DNA of 64,000 nt from Notamacropus eugenii (taxonomy: Eukaryota > Chordata > Mammalia > Diprotodontia > Macropodidae). The stretch lies in contig NC_092877.1 of assembly GCF_028372415.1 (NCBI RefSeq), positions 389,372,342 to 389,436,341 on the forward strand. Reading direction: 5' to 3'. Of the stretch, positions 11,165-20,869 are shown piece by piece. The notes under the pieces are model-generated. The model was given only the letters and a program-made list of their open reading frames with translations, had not been told where the DNA came from and searched no databases. A program made the position numbers and the translations under genes. The first letter of the stretch is position 1. Every line of letters begins with the position of its first letter.

Positions 11165-14100
11165 ATCTGGCACAGAGATTAAACAAATAAAAACCAAAAA
11201 GGAATAAGAATAAAATAACTAGAAGTGAGGTAGGTGTGAGAATACTGTCAGACTTCCTCACACTCTCTTGACATACTTAGTAACTATCTAGGGATAGGAG
11301 GGGCTTGGATGATTCCCATTTGTCCCCATCCTCTTATCTGCTTTCTATATATTTTGATCAAGCTTTTATTTAGCTTTCCAAATCTCTAGAATTGATCATT
11401 CAGACTGCTTCATATTCCTTTATATTTCTACCATAGATGAGATAGTGCATGTTATTACTGTTCACTAGCATAGCTGTATTGTCTTAAACAAAAGAGATTT
11501 CTAAGTTGAATCTCATAACTGAATAGATGATCATCATTGTTTCGTCGGCTTGTTTATCTTTTTCTGATTATATTCACTCTGGAAGAAAAAGCTTTAGAAA
11601 TTAAGTTGTTAATAAATTCACACATTAATTTTAACTTTTGCTTATTAAAACAGCAAGATCTTTTCTGCTTTATAGATCATTACATATTAAGTAGCAATAC
11701 ATTATCTTGAAAATGAAAATTTTAATAGGCTTTAGCCTTATTTTGAAAAATATTTCTTCTAAAAATATTCCTTGTTCTTTTTTAAAACAGTTGAAATTTT
11801 ATCATAATGTTAAGAGAGTTACTAAACCTTTAAAAAGAAGATTAGGTGAAACCTTTTAAAATGATAGTTGTCTTTTCACTTTGAAGCAAAAATGAACCTT
11901 TTAAAAGTAAAATTTATTAAAACTTAGTTGGTATAAAAATGTCCTAAGGAATATGAATTCCCAAAGTATTACAACAAGCCAAATTCTTAGGTATTCCAAA
12001 ATTCCTAGATATCACAAAATGCTTTAATATAAGTGCATAATAGAATCTCACATTGGTAACAGTAAGAGACTGATTACAGAGAAAAAAAATTACTGCTTTT
12101 AAAATCTTTTAAACAATAGGGACATCTTAAGGTGAATCTTAAGTCCTTTACATAAATTTCTGAACCTGTTCCATTTTCAGATAAAAATAATATTAAGTTT
12201 TCCAGTAAGATTACACAAAAGGGCTCACATGTTATACTGATTACTTGTAATTGATCATAGAAGTTTGCTATAAAAGGAAAAAATAGGGACATATGATATA
12301 GCAAATATGATAGGATAAAACATCTATGACTCTGTTTGAATTCAGATAGGAGTGAAATTTTCCAATCATGCAGTATCTGTATTATAGCCAGACTCAGGAA
12401 TAGTCAGGTGGGAAACATTCCTTTATAAAAGGACATAATGGGGAAACTGACCAGGAGGATCCCATCCTAGATTGAATCTAGAATTGTCCCCTCGGTGTTT
12501 CCTCTCCAGATGCAAATTTCACCTGATAACAGTACAGGATTCAGGATCACAGTCCCTCTGAGTAACTTGTGGCATATTCTTTCAGATACTGATTTAATGC
12601 AGACAACTATACCCAAATTCAAACTTAAACAAAAATATTTATGGTCCCAAATGCTTTCACCTTAAACAGCAAATTTCACTAATCCCAACTTAAAGCTAAA
12701 TACAGTTATTTGTATTCCCATGGAGTTGCAATAAGCAATGAAGATTAACAGGACTCACATACATATAAGATTTCATTTAAGATCCTTCCTTCTCAAATTT
12801 AAAACTTGTCCTGATATAAAAGCCAATTGTTAAAAATCCTTTCTATTTATTACAACTTTTGAGCAAGTCACATTCATTGTTTATGAATTATGTAAGCCAA
12901 ACAATTTTCTTTCTTAGGACTGATGACTTCGTACACATGAAAGAGGCCTTGGCAGTTTTACAAAATAAAAAGAACTGGCATGAATCCCATGCCTGCAAAC
13001 CCCCAAACACACAGGAGGACTGTTCTGAATGGGCAGAACCAGTCTAGATAAAATTTTTACTCCATTCATTTCTTTCCACACATAGTAATCAATTAACAAT
13101 TTTAGGTTTAGCATTAAAACAGCAACTTCAAAAACTTAGTTAACAATCTTACAACTTTTATAAATGATAACCAAATTATTTTAGCTGTAACTTCTTAAAC
13201 AGGCAAAGGTGAAAATACCTGGTTTTCTAAATGGCAATTACAAAACATTATAAGATAAGGTTAGTAGGACTGATAAATTTTTAAATAACATAAATGGCTA
13301 CACACAATTTTTCCAATATCTTTTAGTTTCAACAAGATTCAGATTACAAATTGTTTTCTCTAACACCATTTCTGGATTACAGAGTAAAATAAAAATCACA
13401 ATGGTTCTAATTTTTACTCAAGAAAATTTCAGGTCTATGTCTACTCCTTAAAAATGTTTTTGAAAGAAAAAAGTTGTAAAACTGCAAGTGGAAGTGAGGG
13501 AGACTCTGGAACAAAGTCCAGTGGCGCCTAGCCTCCTCCTTTACACTTGGGAATTCAAAAGCTTTATCTCTGAGGTGTCTTTTTTCATTTTCATATTCAT
13601 GCATTTTCTCAATTTGCCTTAGTGCCAAATAATACAATAAATTCTGACCTGTCTTAAACATCCAATTAAGAGTGACATGTTTCACTTAAAATATGACCAG
13701 AATAACTACCTTTTAGTTGTATCCCATACACAAAAACTTTTCTCTTTTAGGTGAGGCATGAGATAATTAAAATGCTATTCAATCTGCCTTTCTGATATGA
13801 GGGAAAAAAATTTTCCCCAATTTCTTCTTGTGTTTCTCTCCACCTTCACAATCTGGCTAGAGTTAGAAGGTAGAAAGGGAGAGAGAATTTTACCAACTAC
13901 TTAACAATAAATTCCAAAACTTTTATGCTTTCCTTAAACTTCATACCCATGTTGTACTCCTAGTGGGCTTTGATTAAAGCCCCTTCAAAACTACACATAC
14001 ATTATTTCCTTGCATTTCTTATCTAAAACTGCATTTAGCAATCATATAAACTAAATAATATAAGATTAGTTTCTCTCTTTCTCTCCCATTCTCCTCCCTG

Positions 14101-14480
14101 ATGCTGCAGCCATCAGAGAGAAGGGATGAGGGGGAGGGAAAAGAGATATTCCAAATTCCAGCTACAATGGAGCCGGCTGTAATAACTCACAAACACATGC
14201 ACACAGAACATGTAAAGACTGAACACATACACAGACAATAAAAAAAAAATTCAAAAACTGAGAAAAGATTGTCAGAAATCCTCTGCACAAATTAGACCTA
14301 TGGCTTGATTTCTTTTACTTAGTTCCAAACATACTTTGTGAGATTCAAGTTTCCACAGTAAGTAATCTCCTTCAAGAGTGATTTTAAACTTGTTGGCTCC
14401 ACTAGGTGTTTCCCTTGTGCTCTCTCTCTCCCTGGAGACTGTTCAAGTTCCCTTTGTTTCTCTGCTCTTCTGCTCTGCTC
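11165..14480. other. Non-retroviral filler inside provirus
   Basis: These 3.3 kb replace the rest of gag, pro and most of pol. The stretch is AT-rich, with stops in all frames and no RT (YXDD), protease (DTG) or nucleocapsid (CCHC) signals that I can find. It resembles intron-like host DNA. It contains a pyrimidine tract ending 'tgatgctgcag' near 14100. Its origin is unknown: captured host or transcript sequence in a non-autonomous proviral family, or a later replacement, are both possible. Confidence 0.65.
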
Positions 14481-14486
14481 TTTGTT

Positions 14487-14975
14487 TCAGTGTCCTCCCT
14501 TCTGGTGGGAACTTTCGCTTCCTCCTTGAACTTCACTGATGTTTTTCTTTTCCACTTCTAAGTCCCATAATCTACTCTTTAACTCATCTATTTCCTGTTG
14601 CAGTCTTTCTCTCTCCTTCTCCCTCTGATTCTGCTCCTGAAGCTGTCCTAAATTAGGATAAATTGAAGGTGGACTGGGAGAATTTGCACGGGATGGTTCG
14701 GGGGAGGAATCTGGTGAAACAGAAGGCGTTGTTTGTGTGGAGGCTGGGAATTGCCTGGGTTGCCGGTCACAACAGCCATCCGCAGCCTGAAGGGCCACTT
14801 TTACTATATTATACAGAAAGAAACTTGTTAGCTCCAGATCCCCAGGATTTTTGGAGTCATGGCTAGTTAACTGTTCTCCTACAACTTTCCACGAGCTTAT
14901 AGAGACTGGAGGTCTCTGCTTTGTCCGGGGACAAATTCTTTCTACTTCCTTTAAGAACTCCCTGATCACTTTCAA
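14487..14975 (-). pseudogene. gag: Gag matrix-region fragment
   Basis: This is an open stretch of 162 codons. The N-terminal part is matrix-like ('FLKEVERICP', then a 'SISSWKVVGEQL' segment with the Trp typical of betaretroviral matrix). A Ser/Pro-rich linker and a highly charged Glu/Arg/Lys coiled-coil-like segment follow. The frame stays open upstream of the first Met to about 15025 without an ATG, so the true start is lost. Capsid and nucleocapsid are absent because the filler begins just after the stop. Assignment rests on position after the primer site and on the matrix-like pattern. Confidence 0.7.
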
Positions 14976-15286
14976 TTGAATGACGACCCCCTGTGTCTTA
15001 GCTGATCTGTAAATTACCTTAACAAAAGTTTATCTGTTGGCCATCGCTATTGATTCTACTAGCCCCGTAGTAAGATTATTTTTCCCTCTTACTTCACTGC
15101 TCTATAAGCAGGTTACTCACAGACTGGTGTCTTCTTTTCCTTGTCTTCCTGAGGTTGAGTGCACCAAAATTCCTCTCGGACTGGTCTCTGGTTCCAAGGC
15201 TCCTCAGGGCGTGCAGGTTGTGTCTTTTCTCCCGGTAAAGGACTACACTTTTGGCCCCGTGCTGTGTTTTGTGGATTTTTTTCCCC
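14976..15286 (-). promoter_or_regulatory. Proviral leader with splice-donor candidate
   Basis: This is the untranslated leader between the primer site and the gag remnant. On the minus strand 'CCAGTCTGTGAGTAACC' near 15110-15127 contains a consensus-like donor (GTGAGT), a candidate for the major splice donor feeding env. Confidence 0.5.
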
Positions 15287-15304
15287 GCCCCACGTTGGGC
15301 GCCA
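15287..15304 (-). promoter_or_regulatory. tRNA-Lys primer-binding site
   Basis: The minus strand reads TGGCGCCCAACGTGGGGC, the complement of the 3' end of tRNA-Lys(1,2). It lies two bases inside the 5' LTR. This primer usage is typical of HERV-K-like and primate type-D betaretroviruses. Confidence 0.93.
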
Positions 15305-15306
15305 GA

Positions 15307-15710
15307 TGTTGGGGTCCCCTAGACCATTACAGGGATCCCTAAACCCCGACCCAAGGCTCTTGTCCAGCAACAGGCCTTGATCTAGTGAGTAATGAAATGA
15401 GGTGGGAGACAAGGTGGTAAGAGCTCCGTTTATTCCAGCTAGCTCACATGCATATATAGTCTTAATTACGTGAACATTCCTAAGCCTATACATTGAACCT
15501 ATCACCTAACACTTTTCCTTATATGAGTGTCTTCTCCACTGGACATCTGGAGCTGGACAAAGAACTGCCACGTTGCAAACAAAGACGAGACCCTTCCTCT
15601 TGAAATCCATCTAGTTCCACCCCTACTGACAAGCCCCTAGGTTATCTAGGCAGGCTCTCAGTGTGGCGTCCTATGATGGACAGGGGTCGGCTCCAACTCG
15701 TCCCATTACA
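15307..15710 (-). repeat. 5' LTR of provirus
   Basis: This 404-bp repeat is the partner of 8087-8490. On the minus strand TATATA is at 15453-15458 and AATAAA at 15429-15434, the same spacing as in the other LTR. As the 5' copy it would have driven transcription towards lower coordinates. Confidence 0.95.
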
Positions 15711-15716
15711 GATGAC
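15711..15716. repeat. Provirus target-site duplication (right)
   Basis: GATGAC, identical to 8081-8086, directly abuts the LTR end. Confidence 0.93.
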
Positions 15717-15889
15717 CAATGATACCAAGATTTGTGCTTCCTGCCTGCTTGCATGTCAACAAGCTATGCCTAGAACATTCCCATATTCCCGTTCTCTTCT
15801 TGATGAATTCCTTTTCTTCCTTCAAGATATAGTAAAAGCCTTAAAGATAAATGGAAGAATATTCAGTGATAAAAAGGTATCATAAATAA

Positions 15890-16400
15890 AGCAATATCTA
15901 ATCGATGGAGTGCTAATGATGGACTCCTCAAAAGCCCAAGATTTTCCTACATGGCCCAGGTCCCTGACATTCACCTGGGGCAATTGGTCCTTCCCAGCCA
16001 AAAAACTTTTCATTGTGGCCCTCTTTGTTGGCACCTGACCCCACCCTAGATGGCCCTTCCTTAATTCCATCTAGATTTCTTCTCTGTTACCTCCTAGTCA
16101 CCCCAGACTACTTGGCCACTCCTGGATCACAATCAGATCTTCCCACAGTCTTACTGTATAAAAGATTCATCTTGCCTCCATCTTGCTTTGATTACTTAGG
16201 AGGCCTGGATGTCAATACACGTGTCACAAAGGCTCTGATTCTTAAAATCTGACCAATAGCATAGACTCATTAGGAATCTTGCTCACTCCAACCAGTGTTT
16301 TAATAAAACCTTATCTGAGTGAAAAAATGCTTGAGTCAAATTCTTTTCAGGCAGGACCTGTATCTTTTGACTCTGAATTTCGGGGTTCCCAGCATTTCTA
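15890..16400 (+). repeat. LTR-like sequence (candidate solo LTR)
   Basis: This C-rich block has 'ctgtataaaaga' (TATA-like) near 16155, 'aataaaacc' near 16302 and a downstream 'aggcaggacctgtatc' segment. That is the order expected of U3-R-U5 in a class I-type LTR. I could not define a target duplication or exact ends. Confidence 0.35.
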
Positions 16401-17084
16401 GACTGTAATATAATGAACAACACACATATTTCATTATGTACATATATGACTGAGAAAATAAAATGAACATATCCTGTTTATGTAAAATTAATATATTTAA
16501 GTGCAATCTCAGACAAAGTTTTAGGTTTACCCTAAAACAAGTCACCGAATGAGGTCATTTACTTTGGGAAACAGTAAACAAAAACTCCTTAAATTTCAAA
16601 ATATGCTACTGGAATGGAAAGGAATTTGTGTATTTGAGGGAAATTATATTACTGATACATTTCCTGCTCTTGCTACAGAAATGTGGTATTTTAAAAGTTG
16701 TCACAAATGATTTATTTTACAGTGTAAAAATAAAGCATTAGAAATTGGCACGTATTTCATTGATTATAAGGGTTCAGTAGTGGAAAGATTATTACTTGGA
16801 AGGAAAAATGAAATGTAAATTTTGAACTTGTTGCCTATATATTAAATTTTCATTTTTCTGTGCTTTAGTATAAGGCCTGAGAGACCTCTCTTTCATCTCC
16901 TGCTAGGTGGAGGATTAAAGGGAGAAATGTCTTCTAGATTTGTTTTTATTCATGAAAAATATAGTCAATCCTCCGAAATTCACAGTAATAATCTGTAACA
17001 CCGTATGTTTCATTTATCAAAGACAATTAGGACTAAAGACAACGATAGTTGAGTGGAAGAGCTAGTTTTACTTGATATATTTAT
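16401..17084. other. AT-rich, no feature seen
   Basis: I see no reading frame, splice-supported exon or recognisable repeat in this stretch. Confidence 0.5.
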
Positions 17085-17290
17085 AGAAAATAAAGACAAA
17101 ACATGTTTTGCATGACTGCACATGTATAGCCTATATCAAATTGCCTGCCTTCTCAATGGTGGTAGTGGGAGGGAAAGGGGAGGGAGGGAAGGCATGGAGG
17201 GTGAGAATGTGTAACTCCAAATTTTTAAAAAATAAATGTTAAAAATTGTCTTTACGTGTAATTGGGAGAAATAAAATTTTAAATTTTAAA
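17085..17290 (+). mobile_element. L1 3' terminus
   Basis: The blocks 'tgcacatgtatagcctatatcaaattgc', a G-rich 'gagggaaaggggagggaggg' and the A-rich end 'aaataaatgttaaaaattg...' match the ends of the L1 copies at 5.4 kb and 39.0 kb. It is a very short 5'-truncated insertion. Confidence 0.7.
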
Positions 17291-17774
17291 AAGCATTAAC
17301 ATAAAAAAGAAAATAATGTCAAGTAGAGGTATCTGATATTTGAGGTATTCAATGTTTTCATGTTAAATTTCCTCAGTTTAAAAAGTTTTTGCCAATGCAA
17401 ATTCAACATAGTGTAACTGCTTCAACGTCTCTTTTCAACAAGTATTTGAAGTTAATTCTTTAATTTTTGGCAATACCATAAAGCTTTTCCAACTTGGCTA
17501 AATTATATTTCTTCAGTTTGAAACAAGGTTAATGGTAGGAAACCTGGAGCACAACTGCCAGTTGGGAAAATTGTTGTCAGGTAAACAGAACCATTTAAGA
17601 ATCACTTCAAGCAAAGAATGGTGTATTCTTTAATTTGGATATCAATTCTATGACTGGCTAAAAGCTCATATAAAATTTTAAGTGAATTCATTCTTTTCAG
17701 TAAACACTTTAAAAAGGTAATTTTAAACTCTTAAATAACTTTGAGATGATCTTAAAAGTGTGACAAATTCATGA

Positions 17775-17995
17775 ATATAGCCTTAGTCATATTGCTCAGT
17801 CATCTCGTGATCCCATTTGGAATTTTTTTGGCAAAGATACTAGGGTGGTTTACCATTTCTTTCTCCAACTCTTTTTACAAGTTAAATGACTTGCCCAGGA
17901 TCATCCCACTAGTTAGAGTCTGAGGCCAGATTGGAACCCAGGAAGATGAGTCTTCCTGAATTGAGGCTCAGTGCTTTATTCACTGCCAAAACCCG
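17775..17995 (-). repeat. tRNA-headed SINE with MIR-like tail
   Basis: This is the reverse complement of the SINE type seen in sense at 62130-62365. It has 'ttggcaaagatactagggtgg', then 'gtttaccatttctttctcca', then 'acttgcccaggatcatccc' and a head around 'cttcctgaattgaggctc'. Confidence 0.65.
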
Positions 17996-18078
17996 AATAA
18001 TATACTTCTTAACTTTTCTAGAATTCTAGAATGATGTGATGCCTTTTTCACTTGCCTATGACAACAGCTTACCTCTTT

Positions 18079-18090
18079 CTCCATATTTTT
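18079..18090. repeat. HAL1 target-site duplication (3' side)
   Basis: CTCCATATTTTT lies before the poly-T and matches CTCCACATTTTT at 20858-20869 with one mismatch. This is consistent with target-primed insertion by L1 machinery. Confidence 0.6.
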
Positions 18091-18924
18091 TTTTAATTTA
18101 AATTTATTTATTGATTTATTTAACTTCTAACATTCATTTTCACAAAATTTTGGGTTCCAAATTTTCTCTCCTTTTGTCCCCTCCCCCCATGCCAAAACAC
18201 CGAGCATTCTAATTGCCCCTATCACCAATCTGTTCTCTCTTCTGTCATCCCTCTCTGCCCTTGTCTCCATCTTCTCTTTTGTCCTGTAGGGCCACATAAC
18301 TTTCTATACCCCTTCACCTGTATTTCTTATTTCCTAGTGGCAAGAACAGTACTCGACAGTTGTTCCTAAAACTTTGAGTTCCAACTTCTTTTCCTCCCTC
18401 CCTCCCCACCCCTTTCCCTTTGGAAGGCAAGCAATTCAATATAGGCCAAATCTGTGTAGTTTTGCAAATGACTTCCATAATAGTCGTGTTGTATAAGACT
18501 AACTATATTTCCCTCTATCCTATCCTGCCCCCCATTACTTCTATTCTCTTTTGATCCTGTCCCTCCCCATGAGTGTTGACTTCAAATTGCTCCCTCCTCC
18601 CCATGCCCTCCCTTCCATCATCCCCCCCACCCTGCTTATCCCCTTATCTCCCACTTTCCTGTATTGTAAGATAGGTTTTCATACCAAAATGAGTGTGCAT
18701 TTTATTCCTTCCTTTAGTGGAATGTGATGAGAGTGAACTTCATGTTTTTCTCTCACCTCCCCTCTTTATCCTTCCACTAATAAGTCTTTTGCTTGCCTCT
18801 TTTATGAGAGATAATTTGCCCCATTCCATTTCTCCCTTTCTCCTCCCAATATATTTCTCTCTCACTGCTTGATTTCATTTTTTTAAGATGTGATCCCATC
18901 CTCTTCAATTCACTCTGTGCACTC

Positions 18925-18962
18925 TGTCTCTATGTGTGTGTGCATGTGTGTGTGTGTGTGTA
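18925..18962. repeat. (TG)n microsatellite within HAL1
   Basis: This TG tract lies in the 3' region of the HAL1. The matching place in the other HAL1 (50500-50545) carries the AC-strand equivalent, so it is inherited from the element and is not a local expansion. Confidence 0.8.
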
Positions 18963-19096
18963 ATCCCACCCAGTACCCAGATACTGAATAGTTTCAGGAG
19001 TTACAAATATTGTCTTTCCATGTAGGAATGTAAACAGTTCTACTTTTATAAGTCCCTTATGACTTCTCTTTGCTGCTTACCTTTCAATGCTTCTCT

Positions 19097-20185
19097 TCAT
19101 TCTTGTGTTTGAAAGTCAAATTTTCTTTTCAGCTCTGGTCTTTTCATCAAGAACGCTTGAAAGTCCTCTATTTCATTGAAAGACCAATTTTTCCCCTGAA
19201 GTATTATACTCAGTTTTGCTGGGTAGGTGATTCTTGGTTTTAGTCCTAGTTCCTTTGACTTCTGGAATATCCTATTCCACGCCCTTCGATCCCTTAATGT
19301 AGAAGCTGCTAGATCTTGTCTTATCCTGATTGTATTTCCACAATACTTGAATTGCTTCTTTCTAGCTGCTTGCAATATTTTCTCCTTGACTAGGGAACTC
19401 TGGAATTTGGCCACAATGTTCCTAGGAGTTTCTCTTTTTGGATCTCTTTCAGGCAGTGTTCTGTGGATTCCTTGAATACTTATTTTGCCCTCTGGTTCTA
19501 GAATCTCAGGGCAGTTTTCCTTGATCATTTCATGAAAGATGATGTCTAGGCTCTTTTTTTGATCATGGCTTTCAGGTAGTCCCATAATTTTTAAATTGTC
19601 TCTCCTGGATCTATTTTCCAGGTCAGTTGTTTTTCCAATGAGATATTTCACATTCGCTTCCATTTTTTCATTCTTTTGGTTTTGTTCTGTGATGTCTTGG
19701 TTTCTCATAAAGTCATTAGTCTTCATCTGTGCCATTCTAATTTTTAAAGAACCATTTTCTTCAGTGAGCTTTTGAACCTCCTTTTCCATTTGGCTAATTC
19801 TGCTTTTGAAAGCATTCTTCTCCTCATTGGCTTTTTGAACCTCTTTTGCCAATTGAGTTAGCCTATTTTTCAAGGTGTTCTTTTCTTCAGCATTTTTTTG
19901 GGTCTCCTTTAGCAGGGTGTTCACTTGTTTTTCATCCTTTGCTTGCATGTTTCTCATTTCTCTTCCCAGTTTTTCCTCCACCTCGCTAACTTGATTTTCA
20001 AAATCCTTTTTGAGCTCTTCCATGGCCTGAGCCCATTGAGTGGGCTGGGATATAGAAGCCTTGACTTCTGTGTCTTTCCCTGATGGTAAGCATTGTTCTT
20101 CCTCATCAGAAAGGAAGGGAGGAAATACCTGTTCCCCAAGAAAGTAACCTTCTATAGTCTTATTTTTTTTCCCTTTTCTGGGCAT
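19097..20185 (-). CDS. HAL1/L1 ORF1 RNA-binding protein, intact
   Basis: This is a complete frame of 362 codons starting MPRKGKKNKT. Residues 1-60 are a basic, then acidic N-terminus. Residues about 70-190 form a long coiled coil with clear heptads and repeated 'L-x-x-E/K-V-Q-K-x-x-E-E' units, which in L1 ORF1p drives trimer formation. Residues about 200-280 are the RRM ('RRDNLKIMGLPES' and 'HRTLPERDP'). The last 80 residues are the C-terminal domain ('RITYPAKLSI', 'WSFNEIEDFQAFL'). Length is normal for metatherian L1 ORF1p. The protein coats L1 RNA and acts as a nucleic-acid chaperone. No stop or frameshift is visible, whereas the copy at 49276 is broken. Whether it is expressed is unknown. 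Confidence 0.88.
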   Translation of the reverse strand: MPRKGKKNKTIEGYFLGEQVFPPFLSDEEEQCLPSGKDTEVKASISQPTQWAQAMEELKKDFENQVSEVEEKLGREMRNMQAKDEKQVNTLLKETQKNAEEKNTLKNRLTQLAKEVQKANEEKNAFKSRISQMEKEVQKLTEENGSLKIRMAQMKTNDFMRNQDITEQNQKNEKMEANVKYLIGKTTDLENRSRRDNLKIMGLPESHDQKKSLDIIFHEMIKENCPEILEPEGKISIQGIHRTLPERDPKRETPRNIVAKFQSSLVKEKILQAARKKQFKYCGNTIRIRQDLAASTLRDRRAWNRIFQKSKELGLKPRITYPAKLSIILQGKNWSFNEIEDFQAFLMKRPELKRKFDFQTQE

Positions 20186-20857
20186 TTTCCCAGCCAGTTA
20201 CTTGACTTCTGAATATTCTCTTCACACCCACCGTGCCTCCAGATCCGCCCAGACAGTGCTTGGGGTCTGAGATTCAAATGCTGCTTCCCAGACTCAGGGC
20301 TTTGGGCGGGGGCTGGGCTGCTATTCAGTGTGAGATTAAGTTCTGCTGCTCAGCTGGGAGCAGGGCTGCCTCACGGGCTCAGTTCCCTCAGGGCCTTTAT
20401 GCAGAGACCTTCAACAATGGATCCAGGCTCCTGCCTGCTTAGGGAGCCTTGGTCTGATCCCACCTCCGCTGCTGCCTCCTGAGCGGGCCTGAGTTATGGG
20501 GGCACTCCACTCCCCTCTTGACCTGCCAAAGAGACCCTCTCACCAACCCTTGTCACTTGTGGGTGGAGGGACCCACGTGGCTGCTGGAGATTCCATTCCT
20601 GAAGCCTGCTCGGATCCAATCCTCTTGGCACCACGCGGCCAAGGCAGGGCTGGGCTGGGCTCCGGGTCCGCAGCATCAAGGACCTTTTGTGAGAGGTTTT
20701 CAGGTTCTCTGGAACAGAAATATCGTCCACTCTGTTGTTCTGTGGCTTCTGCTGCTCCAGAATTTGTTGGGAGTTCTTTATTACAGATATTTTATAGGCT
20801 GTGGGTTCAGAGCTAGTGTATGTGTGTCTTTCTATTCCGCCATCTTGGCTCCACCCC
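20186..20857 (-). promoter_or_regulatory. HAL1 5' UTR / internal promoter region
   Basis: This GC-rich leader, with several CpGs, contrasts sharply with the AT-rich surroundings. In L1-type elements this segment carries the internal polymerase II promoter. Open frames of about 100-130 codons seen here on both strands are compositional. Confidence 0.55.
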
Positions 20858-20869
20858 CTCCACATTTTT

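Larger units (their letters stand above)
8087..15710 (-). mobile_element. Betaretrovirus-like endogenous provirus
   Basis: This is a provirus read on the minus strand, bounded by two 404-bp LTRs that both start TG and end CA and by a 6-bp target duplication. Minus-strand order is: 5' LTR, tRNA-Lys primer site, leader, gag fragment, about 3.3 kb of non-retroviral-looking sequence, integrase end of pol, env, polypurine tract, 3' LTR. By eye I count about 18 mismatches between the LTRs (4-5%), so it is not very recent. Protease, reverse transcriptase, RNase H and most of gag are absent, and env and integrase carry frameshifts and stops. It is therefore a defective relic. It lies downstream of, and in the same orientation as, the ARL13 exons. 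Confidence 0.95.
18091..20857 (-). mobile_element. HAL1 (half-L1) element, full length
   Basis: On the minus strand the element starts at an L1-type 5' end (GGGGTGGAGCCAAGATGGCG..) and has a GC-rich, CpG-containing 5' UTR of about 670 bp. A complete ORF1 follows, then about 1 kb of purine-rich 3' region, and an A-rich tail appears on the plus strand as a T-run at about 18087. No ORF2 (endonuclease or reverse transcriptase) sequence lies between ORF1 and the tail. A second copy with the same layout and length is at 48600-51378. HAL1s are known L1 derivatives carrying only ORF1 and mobilised in trans by L1 (described for several mammals, including opossum). Likely target duplications flank it. 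Confidence 0.82.

Noticed and set aside
11165-14480. Reverse transcriptase or protease remnants in the provirus interior
   Set aside because: I looked for YXDD, DTG and CCHC-type patterns in both orientations and found none; the region is treated as filler.
15113-15505. 130-codon minus-strand frame across the LTR edge
   Set aside because: It spans LTR, primer site and leader, so it cannot be a natural coding unit.
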